From JACKBJ01 sp964549495 (GTDB lineage Bacteria > Chloroflexota > Anaerolineae > Epilineales > Epilineaceae): DNA of 25,620 bases. A program made the translations under genes and the position numbers. Every line of letters starts with the position of its first letter. Positions within the stretch are counted from its first letter, which is position 1. The notes under the pieces were generated by a model. That model did not search any database and was not told the DNA's origin. It saw only the letters and a program-made list of their open reading frames with translations. The stretch is from NCBI GenBank assembly GCA_964549495.1, contig CAZJWJ010000078.1, forward strand, positions 1 to 25,620. The letters run 5' to 3'. Of this stretch, positions 1-7,560 are shown in pieces.

Positions 1-2970
1 ACCGGCGGCCGCGCGGCGTCCGGCGCCGGCATCTACAACGAGGGATCGGTCTTCGTCAACGACTGCGTCATCGAGGACAATCGAACCACCGACGAGAACA
101 CCGGCTATGGTGGCGGTGTCTTCAACTACGGCGGGACGATGACCCTCACCGACGTGATCGTCCAGGACAACCATGCCGAGCTCGGAGCCGGCCTGCTCAA
201 CAGCTACGGCGGCATGAACATCGCCCGCGGCGCCATCCGCAACAACGTGGCGCGCCAATTCGGAGGCGGGATCTTCAACGGGCTGACGGCTCGCCTCGGC
301 GTGGACACGGTCGACCTGGCCGACAACCGCGTCGAGGGCGGACCTACGCCGCGAGGTGGTGCCATCTTCAACACCGGTTTCGCCAACATCGGCCGCAGCG
401 CGCTCAGCGGCAACGAATCGCGCGAGAGCGGCGGCGCGATCTACCAATACGCCGATACGACCATCCTCTCCAACAGCACGATGAGCGCCAACGTGGCCGA
501 CTTCGGCGGCAGCGGCATGTACATCGCCGCCGGCTCGGGCCTGATGACCAACGTCACCGTGGCCGACAACTCGGGCGGCTTCGGTGCGGTCTTCAGCAAC
601 GACGTCATCGAGATTCGCAATTCCCTGATCGGCAACAATTCGCCATCCAGCTGCTTCGGCAGCGTGACCTCCGCGGGTCACAATCTCGATTCGGGCAATA
701 CCTGCAGTTTCGATCAGGAAGGCGACCTGATCAACACCAATCCGCGCACCCTCCCCGTCGGCGACCACGGCGGTCCTACCCATACCATCGCGCTGACGTC
801 GGACAGTCCGGCCATCGACGCCGGCGACCCCCAGGGCTGCACGGCGCCCGACGACACCTTGCTGACCACGGATCAGCGCGGCAGCGGCCGCCCGCTCGAC
901 GGCGACGGCGACGGCATTCCGATCTGCGACATGGGCGCCTACGAGTTCTTCGACGAGGAGATCTCGCCCACCCCGACACTGCAATCGCCCGAGCCGGTGC
1001 CCGGACAGATCACGGTCTGCCCCAGCGGCTGTGATCACACCAGCATCCAGGCGGCGGTCGATGCGGCGCCCTCCGGGGCGACGGTGGCCATCCAGGCCGG
1101 CACCTACGTGGAGAACGTGGTCATCGACAACAAGCCCTTGACGCTGCTCGGTGCGGGCGCTCCCTTCAGCATCATCGACGGCGGACGCGCCGGTCCGGTC
1201 CTGGACATCCGCGGAGCTGTGGCGGTCAGCGTCCGCGGCCTGGCCCTGACCAAGGGCGGGGGGATCATCGCGCCTCAGGCCGATCTCGAGCTCATGAGCT
1301 GCGCGGTAACCTTCAACTCGAGCCCGCGGGCCGGTGGCATCTACAGCGCGGCGAGCCTGAGCGTCGAGGACTGTGACATCGCCTCCAACGTCAGCTTGAC
1401 CCGCGGGGGCGGCATTCACGTCGATGGTGGCAGCGCCACCGTACGGCGCAGCCGCATCCGCTCCAACACCAGCGCGGTGGACGGCGGCGGCATCTTCGTG
1501 GCCGGCAACCTGACCGTCGAGAACAGCGACTTGTCCGGCAACGGAGGGCGCTACGGAGGGGGCATCTCCGCCCGCGGCGCCGAGGTCGAGCTGGCGAATA
1601 GCGACCTGATCGGGAACCGAGCCGAGTACGGCGCCGGGCTCTTCCTGCTCGGGGGCAGCCTGGACATGCAGGACGGTCTGGCCCAGGGCAACCGCGGCGA
1701 TGTGGGCGGCGGCTTCTACATCGGCGACTCGGAAGACAACCGCTCGACGGCCGAGCTGCAGGACGTGGAGGTCGTGGGCAACGTGGCCACCGGCGACTTC
1801 GGAACCGGCGGCGGGCTGACCAGCTTCGGCTCGAGCGTCGAGATCGTCGGCGGTCTCTTCCGCGAGAACACCGCCAATTTCGGCGGCGCCTTGTACCACG
1901 TGCAGCCGGAGGCCGATGTTCGGCTGCGCGGAACCGAGATTCGGCTCAACAGTGCCAGCCTGGGCGGCGCGGTCTACGGCCGCAGCGGCAATTCCCGATT
2001 CGAGAGCAGCCAGCTGGTCCAGAACTCGGCCACGGCCGACGGCGGCGGCCTCTTCGCCGATGCCGGAACGGTGCACGTGGTCGGGGGTCGCTTGTCGGCC
2101 AACACGGCCGTTCGCGACGGAGGCGGCGGCTTCAGCGGCGAGGAAGGCAGCATCCTGATCGAGTCCGCTGTGGTGGCCGAGAACAGCGCGGGCCGCCACG
2201 GCGGCGGCCTGATGGTCATCAACCAGGCCGAACTGGTCGAGGTGTCCCTGGAGCGCAACAGCGTCGAGGGTCCGGTCAGTCAGGGCGGCGGCATCTCGGT
2301 GGATACCTTCGGCAGCGCGCGCCTGGAGCGCAGCCTGGCGGCGGGCAACCTGGCGCTCTTGGGCGGTGCGGCGGCGGTCAGCGGAACCCTGGAGGTCGAG
2401 AACAGCACGCTGACCGACAACGCCGCCCTGGAAGGGGCCGGCATCTATGCCGGTGGCGGCATCGTCTCCCTGGCCAGCGTGACGCTGGCGGCCAATCGCG
2501 TGGTGGCCGGCGAGGCAGAGCAGGGAGGTGCGGCCGGCATCCACCGCGAGGGCTTCACGGGCGAGGTCCGCATGCAGAACAGCATCCTGGCCTTGGGAGA
2601 AGGCGGCGCCGATTGCCAGGGCGAGATGACGTCGGAAGGCTACAATCTCGACTCCGACGACAGCTGCGGGCTCGAGGCGGAAGGCGATCTCCCGCAAGAA
2701 GACCCGGGACTGACGGAGCTGGCCGACCGCGGGGGACCGACATCCACCCTGGGGCTGCTGACCGGCAGCGTGGCGGTCGATGCCGGCGACCCGGCCGGCT
2801 GCATGGCCGTCGACGGCAGCCCGCTCACCGTCGATCAGCGCGGCTACGCTCGGGTCGAGGACGGGGACGGCGACGGCGGATCGCGCTGTGACATCGGTGC
2901 CCTGGAGTTGCGCATCCGCGACACCACGCCCGGTGGCATCTACCTTCCAGTGCTGCGCAAGAACGAATGA
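1..2970 (+). CDS. Secreted right-handed beta-helix protein with two choice-of-anchor-Q type modules (5' end outside window)
   Basis: The reading frame is open from base 1, so the gene starts upstream; the first visible ATG (139) is internal. The protein is built from short repeats rich in G-G-G-I/L-Y/F, 'SGN' and 'NS' steps, the pattern of parallel beta-helix surface proteins (polymorphic outer-membrane/pectate-lyase-like fold). Two modules follow one another. The first ends around bases 613-948 with an 'AIDAGDP' and 'DQRG' block and a 'CDMGAYEF' end, which resembles the choice-of-anchor-Q domain. The second opens near base 1009 with 'CPSGCDHTSIQAAVDAAP', a typical beta-helix entry, and ends with the same block ('VDAGDP', 'DQRGYA', 'CDIGALEL'). 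The last ten residues are IYLPVLRKNE, a tail also found on the two exported proteins downstream. It is probably an extracellular or cell-surface adhesin or polysaccharide-binding protein. No catalytic residues are evident, and the specific function is unknown. Confidence 0.88.
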   Translation, partial: TGGRAASGAGIYNEGSVFVNDCVIEDNRTTDENTGYGGGVFNYGGTMTLTDVIVQDNHAELGAGLLNSYGGMNIARGAIRNNVARQFGGGIFNGLTARLGVDTVDLADNRVEGGPTPRGGAIFNTGFANIGRSALSGNESRESGGAIYQYADTTILSNSTMSANVADFGGSGMYIAAGSGLMTNVTVADNSGGFGAVFSNDVIEIRNSLIGNNSPSSCFGSVTSAGHNLDSGNTCSFDQEGDLINTNPRTLPVGDHGGPTHTIALTSDSPAIDAGDPQGCTAPDDTLLTTDQRGSGRPLDGDGDGIPICDMGAYEFFDEEISPTPTLQSPEPVPGQITVCPSGCDHTSIQAAVDAAPSGATVAIQAGTYVENVVIDNKPLTLLGAGAPFSIIDGGRAGPVLDIRGAVAVSVRGLALTKGGGIIAPQADLELMSCAVTFNSSPRAGGIYSAASLSVEDCDIASNVSLTRGGGIHVDGGSATVRRSRIRSNTSAVDGGGIFVAGNLTVENSDLSGNGGRYGGGISARGAEVELANSDLIGNRAEYGAGLFLLGGSLDMQDGLAQGNRGDVGGGFYIGDSEDNRSTAELQDVEVVGNVATGDFGTGGGLTSFGSSVEIVGGLFRENTANFGGALYHVQPEADVRLRGTEIRLNSASLGGAVYGRSGNSRFESSQLVQNSATADGGGLFADAGTVHVVGGRLSANTAVRDGGGGFSGEEGSILIESAVVAENSAGRHGGGLMVINQAELVEVSLERNSVEGPVSQGGGISVDTFGSARLERSLAAGNLALLGGAAAVSGTLEVENSTLTDNAALEGAGIYAGGGIVSLASVTLAANRVVAGEAEQGGAAGIHREGFTGEVRMQNSILALGEGGADCQGEMTSEGYNLDSDDSCGLEAEGDLPQEDPGLTELADRGGPTSTLGLLTGSVAVDAGDPAGCMAVDGSPLTVDQRGYARVEDGDGDGGSRCDIGALELRIRDTTPGGIYLPVLRKNE

Positions 2971-3010
2971 CCAGTCCGGGCCGCCAGGGCCGCCCGAATC
3001 TGGCATGGCG

Positions 3011-3478
3011 TCAGCGGTGGTAAGGGTGGCGCTGCAAGATACTCCAAGCCCGGTAGATCTGCTCGGCCACCACGACCCGCACCAGCATGTGCGGCAGGGT
3101 GAGGCGGGATAGCGACCAGCGGCTCTCGGCGGCCTGAAGGCAGGCCGCCGAGAGCCCGTCCGCGCCGCCGACCAGGAGAGCCACGTCCCGGCCCTCCTGC
3201 ATCCATCGACCCATGCGGCCTGCCAACTCGAGCGAGCCGGACTGGCGACCCCTCTCGTCGAGGGCGATGATGCGCGCGCCGGCCGGCACCGCCGCCAGCA
3301 GGGACTCGCCCTCCTCTCGGCGCGATCGGCGGGGATCGGGCTTGCGTCCACGGCGGGCGGCGGCCACCTCGATCAGCTCGAAGCTGGGCGCGGCTTGGAG
3401 ACGAGACGCGTAGTCCTCGACGCCCGCCTCGACCCAGCCGGGCATGCCCCGACCGACCGCGATCAAGAGGATGCGCAC
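3011..3478 (-). CDS. rlmH: 23S rRNA (pseudouridine1915-N3)-methyltransferase RlmH
   Basis: RlmH is a small SPOUT-class enzyme that methylates N3 of pseudouridine 1915 in helix 69 of 23S rRNA on the assembled 70S ribosome, using S-adenosylmethionine. The 155-residue length is normal for the family. Signature blocks are LDERG (73-77), the SAM-knot GGADG (104-108), SLSRLTLPHML (122-132), EQIYRAW (139-145) and the family's usual C-terminus HPYHR (151-155). The start is GTG (3476-3478), giving MRILLIAVG as in homologues, with a GGGAAG-like ribosome site just upstream. It lies 19 nt downstream of the glycosyltransferase gene on the same strand and is probably co-transcribed with it. It converges with the beta-helix gene across a 40-nt gap that shows no convincing terminator. 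The identification is firm. Confidence 0.96.
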   Translation of the reverse strand: MRILLIAVGRGMPGWVEAGVEDYASRLQAAPSFELIEVAAARRGRKPDPRRSRREEGESLLAAVPAGARIIALDERGRQSGSLELAGRMGRWMQEGRDVALLVGGADGLSAACLQAAESRWSLSRLTLPHMLVRVVVAEQIYRAWSILQRHPYHR

Positions 3479-3497
3479 GGTCCGCTTCCCGCCCGCC

Positions 3498-4568
3498 TCA
3501 ACCGGAGGATGCGGGCTGGGATTCGTCGGCGGGCGAGGCGGCCGGTGATGGCGCCTCTCCCGTCGCTCCGTCCGGCTGCGGGATGACGCTCGTGCGCAGC
3601 CTGTCCGGCAGCGCGTCCGGCGCGGTGGCGACCCGACCGTGGACCCTTCGGAGCAGGTAGAGCGGTCGCTGCTTGACCTCCTGGTAGATCCGGCCCACGT
3701 ATTCGCCGATGATGCCCAAGGTGATCAGCTGCACGCCGCCCAGGAAGAGGATGCTGACCAAGAGCGAGGCATAGCCGGGCTCGTCGATACCGCGCAGGAG
3801 GGTCAGGACGATCCGATGCGCCGCGTAGGCGAAGGCCAGGGCCGATACCGCCAGCCCCAGCCAGGTCGCCAGCTGCAGCGGTGCCGTCGAGAAGGAGGTG
3901 ATGCCCTCCATCGCCAAGCGGATCAAGCGCCACCAGCTCCACTTGGTGCTGCCGGCGAGCCGCGGATCGCGGCGGTACTCTAGCTGGTGCTGCCGGAAGC
4001 CGACCCAGGCGAAGATGCCCTTCATGAAGCGATTGCGCTCGCGCAGGAGCTTGAGCGCATCGACCGCTTGGCGCGACATCAAGCGAAAGTCGCCGGTGTT
4101 GGCCGGCAAGTCGACATCGGCCATGCGGGTCATCAGGTGATAGAAGCTGGAGGCGGTGGTGCGCTTGAGCCAGGACTCACCGGCGCGCTCGACGCGGGTT
4201 GCGTAGACGACGTCGTAGCCCGCTTGCCAGCGCTCGACCATCTGGGGGATCAGCTCGGGCGGGTCCTGCAGGTCGGCGTCGATGGGGATGACCGCCTGGC
4301 CGGTAGCGGCATCGATGCCGGCCGTCAGGGCGATCTCCTTACCGAAGTTGCGCGAGAGCTCGAGCACCTTGACCCTCGGGTCCACCCGGTGCAGCGCCAC
4401 CAACTGCGCCAGGCTATCATCCCGGCTGCCATCGTCCACGCAGACGATCTCCCAGGGCAGATCCAAGCCGTCGAGGACCGCCCGGCAGCGTTGGTAGAAG
4501 GTCTGGATGTTCTCCGATTCGTCGTAGATCGGTACGACGATCGACAGGACCGGCCTTGGGTCGGGCAT
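3498..4568 (-). CDS. Membrane-anchored family 2 glycosyltransferase (GtrB/ArnC/DPM1-like)
   Basis: This is a 356-residue GT2 enzyme of the polyprenyl-phosphate glycosyltransferase type. These transfer a sugar from a nucleotide donor to undecaprenyl or dolichyl phosphate at the cytoplasmic face of the membrane. The N-terminal GT-A domain has LSIVVPIYDES (8-18), CVDDGSRDDS (43-52), LSRNFGKEIALTAGID (71-86) and the metal-binding DADLQDPPE (97-105). Two hydrophobic segments at about 230-255 and 270-292 are followed by GEYVGRIYQEVKQRPLYL, which is characteristic of GtrB-like proteins. The tail of about 45 residues is Pro/Ala/Ser-rich and probably disordered. A longer frame reaches 4706, but the ATG at 4568 has a GGAG site (4577-4580), and homologues begin just before the GT-A domain. 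A perfect TATAAT lies upstream on this strand (4640-4635). The sugar and acceptor cannot be told from sequence. Confidence 0.92.
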   Translation of the reverse strand: MPDPRPVLSIVVPIYDESENIQTFYQRCRAVLDGLDLPWEIVCVDDGSRDDSLAQLVALHRVDPRVKVLELSRNFGKEIALTAGIDAATGQAVIPIDADLQDPPELIPQMVERWQAGYDVVYATRVERAGESWLKRTTASSFYHLMTRMADVDLPANTGDFRLMSRQAVDALKLLRERNRFMKGIFAWVGFRQHQLEYRRDPRLAGSTKWSWWRLIRLAMEGITSFSTAPLQLATWLGLAVSALAFAYAAHRIVLTLLRGIDEPGYASLLVSILFLGGVQLITLGIIGEYVGRIYQEVKQRPLYLLRRVHGRVATAPDALPDRLRTSVIPQPDGATGEAPSPAASPADESQPASSG

Positions 4569-4634
4569 GACGTGGGCTCCGGCGGCTGAGGGAATGATCG
4601 GCGGCGCGATTGCATCTTGCGCCGCAATTGTGTG

Positions 4635-4640
4635 ATTATA
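4635..4640 (-). promoter_or_regulatory. Candidate -10 element of the glycosyltransferase-rlmH unit, in a divergent intergenic region
   Basis: In the AT-richer 156-bp divergent region between 4569 and 4724, the minus strand carries a perfect TATAAT. It lies about 66 nt upstream of the glycosyltransferase ATG. No good -35 match is visible at 16-18 bp. On the + strand the same bases overlap TATAGT (4637-4642), which could serve the exported-protein gene starting at 4725. The two -10 elements would then share sequence. The assignment rests on sequence resemblance alone. Confidence 0.4.
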
Positions 4641-4724
4641 GTGGCTCGGCCATCGTAACGCGCGGGAGCCCGGTCCGTTTGCAGCTTCGTGCACCGGCCG
4701 AAGCATCCGCCCCAGGAGGACCGC

Positions 4725-7514
4725 ATGACCAGCTCGCGTGCCCTGCAGACGACTCTGTCCGGTCTGGCCGTGGTCGCCTTGGCCCTTCTCTGGTGGGAAG
4801 CGCCGCGCTCCGATCCGGCGGCACCGCGGCAGGCGCGTTCCGCTTCGGCCTTCGTCGTGGTCACCAATCCTGGCCGCCAGGCCGTGACCGCGGCGCTCAG
4901 CTTCGCGCCCATTCCCGGATCCTGCGATCCCCGACAGCGCGGATGGCGGGATGCCCGGGTGCTAGAGCCAGGCGCTAGCGCACGCTTCGATACGGGACCG
5001 GGCGGCACCGAGATGCCGCCTGACTGCGCGATGAACGTTACCGTGCAGGCCTCCGGAGGTGCGGTCGCCGCCCTGGCCGTGTCGCGCTGGGAGACCGGCG
5101 CGATGAGCGCCCTGCCGGCCCTGCCGGCGCCGCCGGTGGCCACCGGACAGATGATCCCAGCTTGGTCCCTGGCTCGCGATGGTGGCGAGGGCAGTCGCAT
5201 CGCGCTGCGCAACGTCGGCCCCGAGCCGGCCGCCGTTCGCCTGCGACTCCTCGACGCGCAGGGCAATCCGAACCGCGCCTGTGACGTCGATTGCCGCGTG
5301 CAACTCGACTCGGGCGGCGGTACCATCTGGCGGCTCGAAGACCTGCCGGGCGTCGCGCCCGGGAGCTTCGGCTCGGCCATCGTCGAGTCCTCGGGCTCCG
5401 TCCTGGCGGCCGTGGCCGCCAGATCGGGCCTGGATCCGCGTGGCGCCTTGCCGGTGGCGGCCCCCGCGCTAGCCGGCGGGCCGGGCGGGCGCGACGGGCG
5501 GGCCTGGCTTCCGGATGCACCGAAGCAGGCCGCCATCGTCGCCACCGGCCTGCAGCGCCAACTCGGCGGCGGCAGCGCGGCCTTGGTCATCCAGGCCGGT
5601 GACGCGGGACTGGCGCGCTTGCAGCTGCAGCCCTATCTGGCCGAGGGCCTGCCGGCCAGCCGCTTCACGCTCGGCGATGTGTCCGCCGGCGCCGCCCAGC
5701 AGTTCGACCTGGAGACGCAGGTCGATCTGCAGCCAGGCCTGCGCTATGCGGTAGTCGCCGAAGCGCTGGGGCAGCCGGCCGCGCTGGCCCTACTGCGCTG
5801 GCCCGAGGCCAAGACCGCGGCGGCCTACGATGCGCCGCCGGCCGCGAGCGAGCTCATCCTGCCCCTGGCCTGGCGGGGCATCGGCGGCCGCGCGTCCTGG
5901 CTGAGCATCCAGTCCACGGCCGCGCTGGCCGATGTCTCCATCGAGCTCTACGCCGCGGGCGGCGGCGAGCGCCCGCTGATCGAACTCCGCCGCCGCATCC
6001 CGGCCAACGCTTCGGTGTCCATCGACCTTGAGGACGATGCCTTCGCCAATGCCGGACCCAGCCTGACGGCCTGGCTCCGCATCCGCTCCGACAACCCGGT
6101 CGCGGCGGTGGGCTTCCTGGCCGACACCGAGGCCGAGCCGCAGGTGGCGGCCTACGCGGCGCGGCCGGCCGGCGAGCTCTCCGAGATCCTCCATGCCCCG
6201 CTCTTCTTCTCCGGGCGGCCCGATCCGGACCAGCAGCCCAGCGCCACCCCGCCGCCCAGCCGCACGCCGCTGCCGCCCCAGCGGCCCACGGCCAGCCCGA
6301 CCGCCAGGCCCCCGCTCGGGCCGGGAGCGGTTTTCGATCGCGCCCTGGATCTTCGATCCCAAGCGCGCGGGTCGCGCGCCGTCGCGCTGGCCGTCGGGGG
6401 CGACGGGAGCGTCTGGCTGCGCTTGCGCCGGTCCAGCGCGCGCGACCGCATCCTCCGGATCGGGGCCGACGGATCGGTGGAGGGCTTCGACGGACTGGCC
6501 GAGATGCTGCAGCTGGCGGAGGATCGGATGCGCCGCGCCGGCAACATGTCCGGCTTCTGGTCCCTGGACCAGGAGGGCCGGCTCTGGATCGGCGCGCGCT
6601 ACCTGCAGGACGGCAACCTGCGCCAGCTGGCCGGCGACCAGACCGAGCCGGAGGGCGGGCTGGTGATGCTCGACGAAGTGGTGCTCGACGCGGGGGGCCG
6701 GGCCTGGGTGCCACGACGGGCGTCGATCGACTGCTCGAGACCGGAGGGCTGCGGGCAGTCCAGCTTGCTCAGCTTCTCGCCGCAGGGGCGCGGTGGTGCC
6801 GCGATCGACCTGGGCGACCTGCGCCCGGCAGGCCCGGGATCCATCGAGGGGCTGCGGATGCTGTCGGCACGCGCGGGCTCGAGCGGACCGCTGCTCGGGG
6901 GCAGCCAGCCAGCCAGCCAGGACCAAGCCGGCGACTCGGCCTGGGCGGTCACGGCCTCGGCCTTCTTCAGCCTGCCGGATGCCGAGCCGATCGACTATCC
7001 GGGGCTGGGACCCCCGCAGGCGCCGGCGACGCTGCGCGATGCGGGCTACGCCACGGCCTCCGGTCTGGACGGCTTGGGCCGACCGGTGGTCTTCACCTGG
7101 ATCGAGGCCCAGAATCCGGCCGGCCAGACGGTCGAGCCCCTGCTGCGCATGAACACCTGGCTGCCGGCCAGCGAGGACTGGCTGCCACCGGTCGAGCTGC
7201 TCGGGCCGAACCGGGCCGATCCCTACCTCGATCCGGCCACCGATCAGATCACCGCCGCGGCCTGGTGTCCGGGCGATGTCCTGTGGATCGGCAGCCGGCG
7301 CGGAAACCTGGCCCGATGGACCGGCTCCGGCTTTGCCGAGCACCTGCGTCCGGGTCTCCTCCCGGAACTGCCGAACGCGCCGGTCCAGGCCCTGGCCTGC
7401 CGACCCGACGGCGCCTTGCTCATCGTCACCCAGGACGCCTTGCTGGTCTATTCCGGAGGCGAGATCGAGCCGCCCCGGCGCATCCTACTGCCCTTCCTGC
7501 TCACCCGACGTTGA
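4725..7514 (+). CDS. Large exported protein: four beta-sandwich-like repeats, Pro-rich linker, propeller-like C-terminal module
   Basis: The 929-residue protein begins at ATG 4725, preceded by a strong AGGAGGA site (4714-4720); an earlier in-frame GTG at 4689 is less likely. Residues 1-30 look like a signal peptide or anchor (TTLSGLAVVALALLWW). By eye, four divergent repeats of about 90-100 residues occupy roughly 40-122, 143-235, 261-362 and 377-468. Each ends in a strand like 'GSAIVESSGSVLAAVA', close to the 'GSATIESDQPLAVIVND' strand of the protein at 25007-25620. A Pro/Ser/Thr-rich linker spans about 500-534. The remainder (540-929) has steps such as GDGSVWLRL, DQEGRLWIGARY and GDVLWIGSRRGNLARW, which recall regulator-propeller blades. 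It is clearly paralogous to the next gene. It ends RILLPFLLTRR. It probably acts at the cell surface. Function is unknown, and no enzyme motif was recognised. Confidence 0.85.
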   Translation: MTSSRALQTTLSGLAVVALALLWWEAPRSDPAAPRQARSASAFVVVTNPGRQAVTAALSFAPIPGSCDPRQRGWRDARVLEPGASARFDTGPGGTEMPPDCAMNVTVQASGGAVAALAVSRWETGAMSALPALPAPPVATGQMIPAWSLARDGGEGSRIALRNVGPEPAAVRLRLLDAQGNPNRACDVDCRVQLDSGGGTIWRLEDLPGVAPGSFGSAIVESSGSVLAAVAARSGLDPRGALPVAAPALAGGPGGRDGRAWLPDAPKQAAIVATGLQRQLGGGSAALVIQAGDAGLARLQLQPYLAEGLPASRFTLGDVSAGAAQQFDLETQVDLQPGLRYAVVAEALGQPAALALLRWPEAKTAAAYDAPPAASELILPLAWRGIGGRASWLSIQSTAALADVSIELYAAGGGERPLIELRRRIPANASVSIDLEDDAFANAGPSLTAWLRIRSDNPVAAVGFLADTEAEPQVAAYAARPAGELSEILHAPLFFSGRPDPDQQPSATPPPSRTPLPPQRPTASPTARPPLGPGAVFDRALDLRSQARGSRAVALAVGGDGSVWLRLRRSSARDRILRIGADGSVEGFDGLAEMLQLAEDRMRRAGNMSGFWSLDQEGRLWIGARYLQDGNLRQLAGDQTEPEGGLVMLDEVVLDAGGRAWVPRRASIDCSRPEGCGQSSLLSFSPQGRGGAAIDLGDLRPAGPGSIEGLRMLSARAGSSGPLLGGSQPASQDQAGDSAWAVTASAFFSLPDAEPIDYPGLGPPQAPATLRDAGYATASGLDGLGRPVVFTWIEAQNPAGQTVEPLLRMNTWLPASEDWLPPVELLGPNRADPYLDPATDQITAAAWCPGDVLWIGSRRGNLARWTGSGFAEHLRPGLLPELPNAPVQALACRPDGALLIVTQDALLVYSGGEIEPPRRILLPFLLTRR

Positions 7515-7560
7515 AGGCGCGAGCCGAGCTCGCCGGAACCGCGGCGCCGGCGCCTCCCGC

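Noticed and set aside
2971..3010. Terminator between the beta-helix gene and rlmH
   Set aside because: Only a five-base CGGGC/GCCCG pairing is visible and there is no T-run, too weak to annotate.
4325..5590. A 421-codon minus frame crossing the divergent region
   Set aside because: It overlaps the glycosyltransferase in another frame and the + exported protein, and its Arg/Ser/Pro-rich sequence has no domain.
5790..7343. A 517-codon minus frame opposite the exported repeat protein
   Set aside because: It is a shadow of the + gene with signal peptide, strong AGGAGGA site and paralogue downstream. The minus product shows no domain.
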